Below, piece by piece: positions 9,403 through 20,135 of a stretch of 27,248 nt of DNA. Positions within the stretch are counted from its first letter, which is position 1, and every line of letters begins with the position of its first letter. The notes beneath the pieces are model-generated. The model searched no databases. It was not told the DNA's origin and saw nothing but the letters and a program-made list of their open reading frames with translations. The stretch comes from Hymenopellis radicata (Eukaryota > Basidiomycota > Agaricomycetes > Agaricales > Physalacriaceae), in contig JADNRX010000666.1 of assembly GCA_015501595.1 (NCBI GenBank), positions 1-27,248 on the forward strand, in the 5' to 3' direction. A program made the translations under genes and the position numbers.

Positions 9403-9511
9403 AGTTCCTAAACATAAGATCATAGAAATAGACCAGGCATACTACAACAACTGTAAAAGTACAAACAAGCCCAGAAAGAAAATCATGTCCACATTCCATC
9501 ACGTCCATGCC

Positions 9512-12396
9512 TTAAGACTTCTTCTTCGCGCTGCTCAACACCCGGCTACTACTCGCCACAGGTCGTGCCGTTCTGGGTCGACGAGAGGGCTGGCCTGCTC
9601 CAAACGGCCGACGAGACGATTCAGAGGGAAGCCGAGAAGAACTCGCCACGGGAGGCTCGGCCGCTTGCTTCGTCTTCCCCGGAGGTGCTTTGGCTTTCGC
9701 ACCGGATGAAGCTCCAGTCTTCTTCCTAGATGACCGCCTAGGCGCTGCGCTTGGCTGGGGAGTTGGAGCGCGCTTTAGCTTTTTGGTGCTATCCTTCTCG
9801 ACAGCATCTTCAGCGGAGCGTTTCCCAGGTCGCGATGGCCCAGCGCCCATGTCGGTCTTAGGCTTTTTGTTGCTCTCTTGGTCGACGGTAGCTTCGGCGG
9901 GGCGTTTGCGAGATCGTGATGGGGCAGGATCTGGGTTCGGCGCGAGCTGGCCGTTGCTCTCGTGCTCGGGAGTGTCGGCATCGAGTTCCACAGGCAGAGG
10001 AGGCGGAGGCGGGCCCTGTTCGTCCGCTGCCTCCACTTTCTTCTCGAGCTCCTTAACCGCACGATATCCCACCTGGGCCATGGCCTGATGCATCTCCATA
10101 AACAGATCATGAATTTCGCGATAAAACTCGTGTTTGAAGTGGACGGGATCCCAGTACGGAGAAGTCTGTCCCGCAGCGACGTGCGCCACCGTGGATTCAA
10201 CCTCAACGTAGCAGCCCACGAGATATTGAAAGGCGGGCATGATTTTGCACAAAGGGGATGCATTTGCCTTGTTGTAAAGGGCTTCTAGCACTCGCTTCGC
10301 ATTTGAAAAGCCACGGGTGAACACTGGTTGTGCGATGTTCTGAATGAACCCATGACGTTCCATAGAGCCTTCAAGGGAACCATCGAAGAGTTCATAGTAC
10401 AGTTCGACGACCGCCTCGTGTCTTTTGACGGTATCCTTGTCATCTGCGTGAAGGCAATTAGGAACCGTGGTGAGGAGGTGCGAGAGAAGGATCCATAAGA
10501 CAGATTCCAGATCGTGCAGGAAATTGAACTGGAACCATGAGCGCTTCTCCTCCTCCCGCTCCTTCTCCCGCATGTCCCTGATGTCCTGCATCGATCGATG
10601 TTTAAATTCTTCCATTGCTGGCCTCTTTAAGAAGTGATGCCTTTGTGCCTGATATTCGACGGCCATGAATGCGGGAGTGCCCTGGAAAAGGCTCAATACA
10701 ACAAGTGAAGGGTAGTCAAGTTGACTTACAGTGAGAGTAGACTGGCATTGAGAGTCGTAGCGGCATGCATACTCGAGATCAGATATCTTGATGTGGCGTT
10801 CCTTCATGAACAGCAAACAATTACCAGGACTGATATCCCGATGAACGAATCCGGCCAAATGCATGTAATCAAGACCTGTAGCATATGAGAAATACGAAGA
10901 TCGTGAGGATTTTTGACTTACCATAAACGAGCTGAGCTAATCCAAGTGTGAAGTCACCATAATCGTCAACGGTGTATAAGGTTTGGCATTCCTCCGCGAA
11001 AACGATCCGCCGATGGGTTCTCCTAATGTGCGGGTAGACAGGTGGTTCCTTGGCACGGCGTGCTGTAGGCTGCTCCTCCCAGGGAAGCGGCGTGTAACGG
11101 AACTCAACCACATCGGTTGGGGGTACGACGGTGGTGTCGTCCTGGTCGTAGATCTGGACAGGTACATCATGTTCGATGGTCATGAAGTACTGTTTCGCAT
11201 CCTCGGCCATCGTTGCGCCTGAAGAGCTAGTTGGAGGACGCTGGTCCTCCGGAACGCCGATTTCGTCCAGTTCACGAAGCGCGGTGAAGATTTCATCCTG
11301 AATGTCCTTTTCCGATTTAGCATTGCAGTAAAGCCAGACATCCTTCAAAACCTTGACGTCACCGAAAGGCTGGTTGTCCGCGTCAAGTTCTCTCACCGCC
11401 CATACCCTTGTTGCACGGGTTACGATGTACAGCGCGTTCGATTCTTCTATGCAGCGAACCGTCTGGTACTTTGTGTCACCGACGGTAAATTGGTACTGAA
11501 TTTTCTTGTCCTCGTCACGGACTCGGACAACCGTCGGATCGTAACCGAGTCTCTCAAGCGGAGCGAACATCATGAAGATGATGAATCGAATGAGGTCCCT
11601 GGGATTCTAAGACTAGCGATAAGACAGTGCGGGGAAACTCGATGCAAATCAACCTACCTTGTGGTAATCGAATTCAGCCGATACGGTGATGAGCGATCTG
11701 GAGAAGTACCAAAACCGCATCATGTTGCCCTCGACGGTGAAGGACAACACAAATCGGCGGGATGGATCGTTGAAGAGAATGTGACTGACGGCGTCAACTA
11801 GTTGGTTCTCGTTCTAGAAATGGTTTAGAGATGAACGATAGAATTGAGAATTAGAAACGTACCGTTCCTCTGTCCTTCACGTCCAACTTGGCCTGCATGA
11901 CGCCGGAAACGTCAGAAGTATTGACTTTCTCGTCATCGACATTACCGCCGCCATCACTCGACTTTATCAGAATGAAGCGTCCATCGGTCTTCCTGGTCCC
12001 CCCGCACACCTCAGACAGGGTGTCATGGTTCGGACAGCAGATGAGACGGGTCGTGCGCTCCGATGGTAGTTTAGTCGTGTTCTTCTTCTTGTTCCAGGCC
12101 ATGCAGAGGTTGTCAATTTTCTCTGCAATACGTTCTAGGCCGCAGTAAGTATCGTCCTTCTTGACCCCCGCCTTAAGTTGCGTGTCTCGCCAGCCAGATT
12201 TGTTCAATAATTTGGCTGCCTTCAATCCCTTCTCCACGCTGGAGATTAGGGTATCGGTCGCGCTGTTAGATGATAGGAGGTTGTTGTGGAAGGTAGTATG
12301 GTAAGTGTCGAGTGGGACCTGCACGGTGTGACCTGTAGCCCTCAAGGCGTCGCGCTGATCATCGAGGATAAGAGTATCAGCTCCATCCGAGTCCAT
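9512..12396 (-). CDS. FunK1-type fungal protein kinase
   Basis: Five exons, 12396-11863, 11813-11658, 11606-10922, 10875-10730 and 10681-9512, join in frame to 896 aa. Introns are 46-51 nt GT-AG. Kinase landmarks are VLKDVW in the N-lobe region, the catalytic loop HRDISPGN (470-477), DLEYA in place of DFG (Asp 491), GTPAFMAVE for the APE-like motif, and FLHDLESVLWIL, a typical FunK1 stretch. The last 150 or so residues are low-complexity, Lys/Arg/Pro rich with several nuclear-localisation-like clusters. FunK1 kinases are an expanded, little-studied mushroom family; substrates are unknown. A canonical 47 nt intron just upstream (ending near 12480) precedes coding-like sequence continuous with this frame, so the true start may lie in an earlier exon. 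The 48 nt intron 10729-10682 is stop-free in frame. The tail is paralogous to the relics in the inverted repeat. Confidence 0.85.
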
Positions 12397-12480
12397 TGGC
12401 ACTTTGTCAATCCGAGCAGTTGGCCCGCGTTCCTGTTGCTCGGTTGGGCTATGTGGTGTCTGGGGACTAGTCTCTATAGT

Positions 12481-13513
12481 AAGAGAGGGTGTTGGTTAAC
12501 AATGAATGTCTGATACATACTATGTTTGGCCAAGTTGACACTGACAGAACAGCCCAGAGTCACATGATGCTTCTGTTACTACATTTGGACTACCCCCCGA
12601 TCCCTAAGCACCACAAATGTTGCGTGAGGTCTGAGGACACAGCGGACGCCATGAAATAAATGATTCTGAAAAGAGTTAAACGTTCTAGAGTGAGAGATCG
12701 TGAATACCAACACAATGAGAAATAAATAACGACTCAGCTGGTTCAGATCATAAAATCCCCCGCATACTACTCTATAAATTATAATTACGCGCCACCGACC
12801 CCAACACACTGCTCCACTCAACATCCTCCCCGAATGAGTCTACGCGCTCAGGAGGCATAGTAATCGGTGCTGATACAAGGAATGGGAGCAAGAAAAGATG
12901 ATGGCAGGCGAGATCGATTGGATAACTAGGACATGGACGGACGCGCCAAGACGTGTTTTACTCTTGCACAGATGAAAGACATGCAAGGAAAACGACTTGA
13001 TTAGTATATAAGATACATCCGGATGTATTGGAAGACGATCTTGAGCAATACGGGACAGCTAGGGCAACCGGACACCGAAGGAGGTCCTAGCATCCAGAGA
13101 AAAGACGGAAATATACTACATCTTGCCTCCTGAAAGAGTCCACTGTCAGTCAGCTAGGTAGAAAAGAGGAAAATGCACCCAAACGCACCTCAACGCCACC
13201 ATGTCTGGATCAACCAAACACCCAGCCCACTTAAAAACACCAAATCTCCACCAAATTTCATGGTTCAAAAGTGGAAAGGACATGAATAAGGAGGACGATG
13301 GTGGTACAGAAGGAAAATACGAAGAAATCAGCACTGTACACGCGGTAGACCGGCCGGACGGACAAAATGTAACGCTCATTTTCCCACGCTCACAGACTCG
13401 TTGACCGCACACGAACTTGGTTTGCTCGCTACGCTCGCAATCGTCGGACGGCAGCGCTTGAATAGCAAAGATCTTGTACGTTCAACAAATTCATATGGTT
13501 CGTATGGCATCTC
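12481..13513. other. No confident gene
   Basis: This stretch is AT-richer and contains only short unconvincing ORFs, such as 13201-13404 on plus. It lies between the 5' end of the FunK1 gene and the 3' end of the VHL-domain gene, both on the minus strand, so it probably contains the FunK1 promoter, and it may contain a short 5' exon for that gene near 12500-12600. Confidence 0.5.
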
Positions 13514-13893
13514 TCAAGCGACAACCACGAGTCCTCCATCTGGAATAGGCATCCAAATCCCCAAGGCCTCACCGCTCTCCTCGTCCGTAATGACCCAAGG
13601 ATGAGTCAAGTAAGTCCTCATGTCTATCTTCCCACCGTTTCCCTCGACTGTTCCATAACTGACCCTCTTCATATCAAATGAGATCCACCAGAGATGAACG
13701 GGTTTGGCTTTGTAGTTCACGAATTTGATACTGGTTTGTGTGTTCGAGTTCGCCGAACGCAAACTGGGCTCATTGTAGGCACCAATGGGCTGGATATTAA
13801 CAAGCTGGATGAGAAGGAACGTCAGTGGGCATCGCACACGATAGATGCTGTCGACGGACATTTGCGTGTACTCCGCCTAGTATCCGGGAGCAT
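13514..13893 (-). CDS. Standalone VHL beta-domain protein
   Basis: Two exons, 13893-13840 and 13789-13514, joined by a 50 nt GT-AG intron, give 109 aa. Residues about 28-100 match the beta domain of the von Hippel-Lindau protein: IKFVNYK, then HLWWISFD, then Y-GTVEGNGGKIDMRTYLTHPW. Aligned to human VHL, W53 matches W88 and Y63 matches Y98 with exactly the same 10-residue spacing, T77 matches S111, H81 matches H115 and W83 matches W117, the residues that line the hydroxyproline pocket. There is no alpha domain for elongin C, so it cannot be a standard VHL ubiquitin-ligase adaptor. The function in fungi is not known to me. The start Met follows from the frame; an exon further upstream cannot be excluded. 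Confidence 0.7.
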
Positions 13894-14104
13894 TGGTTAC
13901 TGATCCTAAAGATAAAAGTATAGAAAACTGACCATCGAGTTTCTATGAGAGAGAGGATTCGTCAATGCAATGGTGGACGGCAATCGGTGTATATCTACCT
14001 GGGGCGTCGACATGTTTGCGATTGAAAAAGGTAATTTCAAGTGGCTTCTTCAAAGTTGGAGATGCTGAGGAGGCTGAGGGAACTACGCTTCGTTCAAGTG
14101 TCCT

Positions 14105-14480
14105 TATATACGTTACAAGAGCGCAACGGCGCTCTGCGGCCCACTGCTTCGGCTAAGGTCCGAAAGACGCCAGAGTACTTTAACGCCGATTCAACGCCTT
14201 GTATCCATCACAAGAGCGCAGTGCTTCGCGCCACAAGACTTCGGTTAAGGTCAGAAGCTGGAGGTTAAACGTTAAGCGCCGATTCAGCCCCTTGCATACG
14301 TTACAAGAGCACGGTGTTCGTCCGCACCCCTTCGGTTAACGTCAGAAATTGGATTATGAGCGCCGAATCAGCGCCTCGTATACGTTACAAGAGCGCAGTG
14401 TTCGCTCCCAATACTTTGGTTAAGTCAGAAGCTGGAGGACTCGCGTTGATTCAGCCCCTTGTATACGTTAGTCAAAGCGG
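14105..14480 (+). repeat. Minisatellite, 82-95 bp unit, four to five copies
   Basis: The core TATACGTTACAAGAGCGCAGTG recurs with starts near 14105, 14200, 14293, 14378 and 14460, so spacings are about 95, 93, 85 and 82. Each unit also contains a CTTCGGTTAAGGTCAGAAG-like block and a GCGCCGATTCAGCCCCTTG-like block. Copies have diverged and the last is partial. It lies upstream of the VHL-domain gene. Short ORFs across it come from the repeat and are not called as genes. Confidence 0.8.
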
Positions 14481-14965
14481 GGGTGCGTTGCTTGTTCCCG
14501 AATGAGTGAAGTCCAGCGGCAGTATCAGCGTGTTCGGAAGTTTGGGCCCTTCGTCTGTCCTTGAAACCAAGTACAACCACACACTATCCAACTACCCGCT
14601 TTCATGTTGACTTGTTTTTCTCTCGCGCGATTTTCGGGCCAAACAATGAATAGGTGCATGTCCTCCTGCACTGAACAGTGAAATCGTCGACTATGCAGAT
14701 TTATTCCACCGAGTTATGTCTGCATATCTGCGGCTTGAAATAAGTCTGTCGATACGACATTACCTTTTGACCGCCAAGTTCCAACCACCACCTTCCCTCA
14801 TATCTGCCACCGAAGTGCCGTGTAAGTGCATATCCGTTTCCTATGACATTTTCATAACGTTGGACAGCATGATGCCCGCCATCCTCTCTTCTCGCTCCCG
14901 CCGACCATCAAAGCCGCTATACAAACGCTCAACGCAAACCTTGACGCCTAACACGTCGCCCGCCT

Positions 14966-15319
14966 TTGCAGCTCAAGTTGGCTTTGCTTTCCGCGACTGT
15001 CAAACAGTTCCTCCACTCTCCCGATAATCGCGAGTCTCCCCTCTCCGGAGAAGACTACCAAACTACTGCAAACGCCGTTCGCCTTCCTATCTCGCACGTG
15101 TTTCGCCTCTGGAAAGAGGTCGCACGCTTCCGCGATGGTCGCCTATTTATCGGGGAGCGACTCGTTGTAACTGAAGAGCGGCTGGCTGCTGTCCTCGTAT
15201 CACTCCCATTCTCGCCGTCAGAGGCTGGCACGGTGCGGCGGTGGTGGCGTTCATATAGCAGACAATTACTAACGTTGAATATTGCCATGGATGAAACCTG
15301 CGACGCGCATGCAGTCTAG
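14966..15319 (+). CDS. Possible uncharacterised gene, 3' exon
   Basis: An open frame with protein-like composition runs from an acceptor-like CGCCTAAC...TTTGCAG (ending about 14968) to a stop at 15319: it starts LKLALLSATVKQF, includes PISHVFRLWKEVARFRDGRL and EERLAAVLVSLPF, and ends in a WW-containing stretch. A neighbouring upstream frame contains PPTIKAAIQTLNANLDA, which would continue it well, but no GT donor lies between them; a GC donor (GCAAAC) would join them in phase with a 38 nt intron. I do not recognise the protein. Confidence 0.35.
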   Translation: MQLKLALLSATVKQFLHSPDNRESPLSGEDYQTTANAVRLPISHVFRLWKEVARFRDGRLFIGERLVVTEERLAAVLVSLPFSPSEAGTVRRWWRSYSRQLLTLNIAMDETCDAHAV

Positions 15320-15977
15320 AGAGGCGAGCCGTTGTTCGGGGAGGCAGGCGGTGTTTTGTCAAGCAGTACTGTCAGCTGAGAACGCTCAAAGATACCCCAG
15401 TTACTAGCAAAAGAAGTCTTTTCATTGGAGTTGATAGTGTTGCTGCGCGCCCTCTGACAAGGTAGCATTTAGAGGCGGAGTAGACCGATTTCGTTTGGGG
15501 CACAGAAAGAGTCATTCGAAATCATGCATACTTATCCGGACGGCTTTCAGGGCAGAGCAGACCCATACATTCGTAGCGCGGGCAGTGATGGCGTTAGATT
15601 CGCGTATAGTGAAGAGGATGTGGTGCTGTTCAGCAGAGGGGGAAACACTGATTGACTCGGACTTCATCGTGAATGACAGCATGCGAAACGAAGGTCACTG
15701 CCACCGCGAACTCGGATAAAACGCCCTGAGAAAAAAGATAAGGTGGTGCTCTGGAAGTGTAGGCCATTAACTTACGGTCCTATATCGCGAGGTCGCGTAG
15801 CTCTCTGCAACTAGCCAAGCTAGGGCTGATCAGGATTAGGCATCACGTGGCCATAACAGCTTCGTGACGAGGAGTCACACAGTACTCATCGCGTCTTGTC
15901 CAGTAACCACCATCACCACCCACTATTCTCGCGTACTGGACGCTCAGACCTTGAACGACCGTCTAGCTTACGCACCA
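15320..15977. other. Upstream region of UBA2, no confident gene
   Basis: Only short ORFs without motifs (for example 15495-15719). The part nearest 15978 is the promoter and 5' leader of UBA2. No TATA box is obvious. Confidence 0.45.
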
Positions 15978-18385
15978 ATGTCTAGCGCGTCTCGTCGTAC
16001 AGCCCACGCGGAAGCCATTCTCGGCCCCGAACTTTTTGCGCGTTTGCCGGATACCAAAGTGCTCCTCGTCGGCGCTGGTGGCATCGGATGCGAACTCTGT
16101 GCGTAAATGCCGAACACTGCCGTGCAAATGCCTGACTTTTTCCAGTGAAAAATATCGTTTTGACTGGTTTTGGAGACATCACATTACTGGACCTGGATAC
16201 TATTGACGTATCGAATCTCAACCGGCAGTTTCTGTTTCGGAAGAAGGACGTGAAGCAGAGTAAAGCCTTAGTGGGTATTTAAGTTCTCTCTGCGTTTCGC
16301 CACTTTGATGGTAGCGACAGGTTGCCGCCCAAACTGCCGGCGCCTTTAACCCCAATGTCAAAATCACGCCAATTTTCGCAAACATCAAGGAGCCGCAGTA
16401 CGATGTTGAATGGTTCCAAGGCTTTAATATCGTTTTGAACGCTCTGGACAATCTCGGTACGCGTACCTCGTGATTGCAGGTTGCTATTCTTCATCCCCTG
16501 CCAGACGCTCGCAGACATGTCAACAAGATGTGCATGGCCGCCAACGTGCCCTCCGTCGAATCTGGGACGGCCGGCTACCTCGGACAGGTCCAGCCATTGG
16601 TCAAGGCTCGTTATCATCACGTGTCCCATGCCCACTTTCTCATGCGCCACACTTAGGATCTTACGGAATGCTTTGACTGTATACCGAAACCCACGCCCAA
16701 GACCTTCCCGGTATGCACCATCCGCTCTACCCCCAGCCAGCCCATACATTGTATAGTCTGGAGTAAGAGCTATCTCATGGGGTACGTCACATATCGGCCT
16801 CTGCTTCTCATCTAACGGCGATCTCCAGTCAGCTATTCGGCGAAGATGAAGATGCCAGTGGTGAACTGGATGACGCGGAGAAGCAGGGTGAAAATGGTTC
16901 GTATACTTTTCACCCCCAGGTTAAGCATATTATTGATTGCCTTGAAGCACAGGAGATTGCCACTCTCCGGGAACAGGCGCAAGCATTCCAAGCTGTGCGG
17001 AAAGCTCTGCGCACACCCTCTGAGGCCAATGCTGCCTCAAGAATGGTATTCGAAAAGGTGTGTTGTTTCCTCCTTTGCGTAATGGTGCTCACCCGGGATG
17101 CCCAGATATTCAATACCGACATCCGCAATCTCCTCGCTATGTCTGATATGTGGAGGTCAAGAACGCCCCCCGTTCCGTTAAACTTTGATGGTATCATGGA
17201 CGGCACGTTCAGCCTGAGGCAAAACGCGCCGCCCACCAATGGTCAATCTAATGGGCAGCCTGTCGTTAATGGCTCTACATCGACGAATGGCAGCACTCCT
17301 GCTGCGATTAAAGACCAGCGGGCACTGTCCCTAAAAGACAATGTATCACTGTTCGTCTCCAGGTCAGTTCGTTCTATACGTGACGAGGACACGTTCGTGA
17401 TAGATAACTTGTAGCACTCAACGATTGGCCTCGCGCCTACAACAGGGCGAGGAAACGATTTCCTTTGATAAGGACGATGACGACGCCCTCGACTTTGTTA
17501 CGGCCTCCTCTAATCTTCGTTCAGCGGCCTATGGCATTGATGGCAAGACACGCTGGGAGGTCAAAGGTAACGATATAATCGTTTCATTGTTCTAGGCTGA
17601 TTTTATTTTTCTAGAAATGGCCGGTAACATCATACCTGCAATTGCGACCACGAACGCTATCGTATCGGGCCTCATTGTTCTCCAGGCCCTAAATCTGCTT
17701 CGCAAATCCTACAACAAACTACGAAGCGTGCACATCCTCGCGAACAAACCTAATGTGCCATTGAGCACGATACAGCTGGTCGGTCCAAATCCGTTCTGTG
17801 GAATCTGTCGCGACACGTACACAAAGGTGCTGTGTGATCCTTCGCGGACACGTTTGGGTGATGTTGTGAAGGGTGTCATGGGTGATGATGAGCGGGAAGT
17901 GAGCGTGTATGAAGACAAGCGGGTTCTGAGTGATCCGGAATGGAACGACAACAACGAGCGGACGCTGGAGAGCCTCAACGTCACTCGGGGCAAGTTCTTG
18001 TCGATTGTGGACGAAGACGGCGAGCTCGGTACCATTACAGTTGCACTGGCTGCATTACTGTGCGTGTTTACTCTTTCGAATTCTACTAGCGTCTGACAGA
18101 ATATTGTCCAGGGAATCGCATCCAGCAGATGCGCCTCCGTTCATTCTTCCGTCGGTTCTGCCCAAGCCTCCGCCAGCACCCAAGAAGGCTCCCGTGGCGC
18201 CAGAAACGCCTGTGAAGATTACGCGGAAAAGACCGGCGCCGGCTGACGGGGAAGAGCCTCCGTCGAAGCGGGCGAGGTTGGAGCTGAACAGCCCTAGCAA
18301 GAAGCAGCGGCTGGAGGACGACGGGCTCATCGTCATGGACGGTGCTGATGACATGCTCGAGGACGACATTATCGAGATCGATTGA
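15978..18385 (+). CDS. UBA2: SUMO-activating enzyme E1 subunit Uba2
   Basis: Ten exons: 15978-16098, 16146-16270, 16321-16456, 16505-16605, 16657-16781, 16829-17057, 17106-17362, 17415-17566, 17615-18059 and 18112-18385; total 654 aa, near the human length of 640. Domains in order: adenylation domain with VGAGGIGCE (31-39) and [16 protein letters not shown]; zinc ligands C166/C169 (ECFDC) and C477/C480 (FCGIC); catalytic Cys 181 in PVCTIRSTP, which takes SUMO as a thioester; a ubiquitin-like domain; and a nuclear C-terminus with [17 protein letters not shown] and an acidic [10 protein letters not shown] motif resembling a SUMO-interacting motif. It works with Aos1 to activate SUMO for Ubc9. 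Nine introns are 47-52 nt. The donor after exon 4 is abnormal: keeping the conserved V-K needs a GC donor, while the GT donor six bases earlier would delete it. Confidence 0.93.
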
Positions 18386-19131
18386 TGGGTAGGCATGTGG
18401 CGGCGGTGGTTACTATTATCGACTAATTGTTATAAAGTATATGTACATTACAGCTGTGAAAGCCTACAGTGTGTCTGTCGCCCAGTATGTACTCCGTAGT
18501 AATTCCTTCTTGGCAACTCATCTTGTATAATATTGACATGGTCATAAGAGTACACGGTCTGCGATCGTACATGTACAGGTTCGTTGTACACAACTCGCTC
18601 ATCACATAGCTTAACTGATGCCAGTGACAAACACAAGCCGAGCTCACCGCAAACCGTACAGCTCCGCAAGATGCGAAAGTAGCACTGTAAAAAATTCGGC
18701 GCTCAAACTCTCGAGTCTCGCGTTTCCACTGCCGCCTTGTAGAACGACGCAATCGGTGCACCGGTGAAGGTTGCGTCGAATGTGAGGTGATGATGGAAGA
18801 ACATGATATCATTCATGGCTCTTCTGTGCTCTGTGAGATGGTGCTGGAGACAAGAAGCCATGGGCGCTGGCTTTCTGCCAGGAGAAACAATAATTCGTTT
18901 GATACATGCTGGACTTGGTCTTGTACGACTGAGTTGAGGCTGATTGCTCATGCGTCCAGTTCACGACCTTTTATCCAGATTTCATGCCCTCATGCATCTA
19001 CTTGATCCTCTATAAGCCTAATCTAAGTGTTGTATAAGTAGTTTGATGACTGTGTAGACCCATCCGAGTGTCCGTGAATGCTGATCCTGAGCGCCACAAT
19101 CCATGCGTCCGTTTCCGATTCAAGTCCCTGT
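18386..19131. other. No confident gene
   Basis: This is the 3' flank of UBA2 followed by minus-strand ORFs of 129 and 82 codons (18423-18812 and 18703-18951). The shorter one ends in a coding-like stretch (FDATFTGAPIASFYKAAVETR) but has no recognised family and no matching exon, so I do not call it. The left end should contain the UBA2 terminator region. Confidence 0.4.
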
Positions 19132-19663
19132 TCACTTTTCTATCCATTTGCCCCCATCCCAATCCACCTCCATGGTCCATTTTCCTTCCTCCATCCACTG
19201 GTCACCGAGAAACCCATCCCACCAGCGGACGTGCAGCTCGCCCCTGGGGTCCGTGTAATACCCCGCGACGCGCGGATCGGGGCCGAGATACTCGTGCCTA
19301 CTCCCAATTATTATTAAAACGACGTCAAAGTGACTCGTACTCACCTCCGCTCATCGACGCTATCCGCATGCACATAATTGACCCGCCCCCCTTGGCCTCC
19401 TCCGCGTAGAACCGGTACACGGCGTGATTGACGTCCTCGCCGGGGTGCACCGTCCGGGTCGCGAGCCCGTCGCGCGCGAGGTACGAGAGCGGGAGGTGCA
19501 CCCGCGTGCGCGTTTGCGCGAAGAAGCGCTCGAGCGGCCACCGGTGCACGGGCCACGCGCTCGCGCGGCGCTGCGCCGTGAAGCCCTGCGCGCTCGTCGT
19601 CTTCGTCGCGTGATCCGGGGGGAGGCGGGCGAGCTCGGGGGCGCCGTGTTCTTTTTTGACCAT
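19132..19663 (-). CDS. Small uncharacterised spliced protein
   Basis: Exons 19663-19341 and 19300-19132 give about 163 aa beginning MVKKEHGAPELARLPPDH and ending DWDGGKWIEK. The first exon is very GC-rich, with an open antisense frame that is a shadow. The second exon has a Trp/Tyr/Asp-rich stretch (VAGYYTDPRGELHVRWWDG). The in-phase intron is only 40 nt with donor GTACGA; a stronger GTGAGT donor four bases earlier would break the frame. No signal peptide or membrane span. I do not recognise the family. The ORF can extend upstream of this Met, but the chosen start precedes the protein-like part. Confidence 0.5.
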
Positions 19664-20135
19664 CGCGATGATGGGGGAAAATGAAAAACTTGAAGGGCTG
19701 CCGCGTGGCATGTGATCGAGTCAGAGATGGATGCCCGGATAAGGACCTGGATTGGCAAGCGAACTCTGCGTGTTGGCAGGCTCAATACTTGTCCTTACCG
19801 TCGACGTCTCATCTTCTGGAGGTGAAAATTCGACAGCGCCTGAAAGAGGTCAGTGTCTAGAGCTCCGGGACCACCACCACTGCGAACCTTGGCAAACCGA
19901 GACCCATGTTTTGCACGTCCACCATAGCAGCGACTCCAGTGATGTATGTAGGGCATGGCCATCAAAGTGCCACTCACCACTCAAAATGGCGGAGCCATCC
20001 ACATAAGTAAGTCTTTCCACCAGGTGGTTTGACTGTGGTAACTGAGCCGGTGCTACGATAAAACAGGGAAACGCCTTACGCGTCAGACTCAGATCATATA
20101 ACGTGCTGAATGTACAAGTTGGTGTTGAGCCATAC
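19664..20135. other. Short intergenic stretch, no confident gene
   Basis: A minus-strand ORF of 61 codons (19795-19980) ends in a basic stretch, and canonical donor-like GTGAGT sequence lies beside it, but I could not build a gene. The region separates two minus-strand genes. Confidence 0.35.

Noticed and set aside
9690..10088. Plus-strand ORF of 132 codons
   Set aside because: Antisense shadow of the low-complexity FunK1 tail.
14105..14480. A CRISPR-like array
   Set aside because: Units are 82-95 bp, contiguous and diverged without unique spacers, and the host is a eukaryote. It is a minisatellite.
14966..15319. Assignment of this ORF to a centromere histone-fold protein
   Set aside because: The helical pattern is only loosely reminiscent; no conserved motif supports it, so it stays uncharacterised.
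19424..19684. GC-rich plus-strand ORF of 86 codons and several sister frames
   Set aside because: All six frames are open here because of the high GC content. The minus-strand frame is the one that continues sensibly into a second exon.
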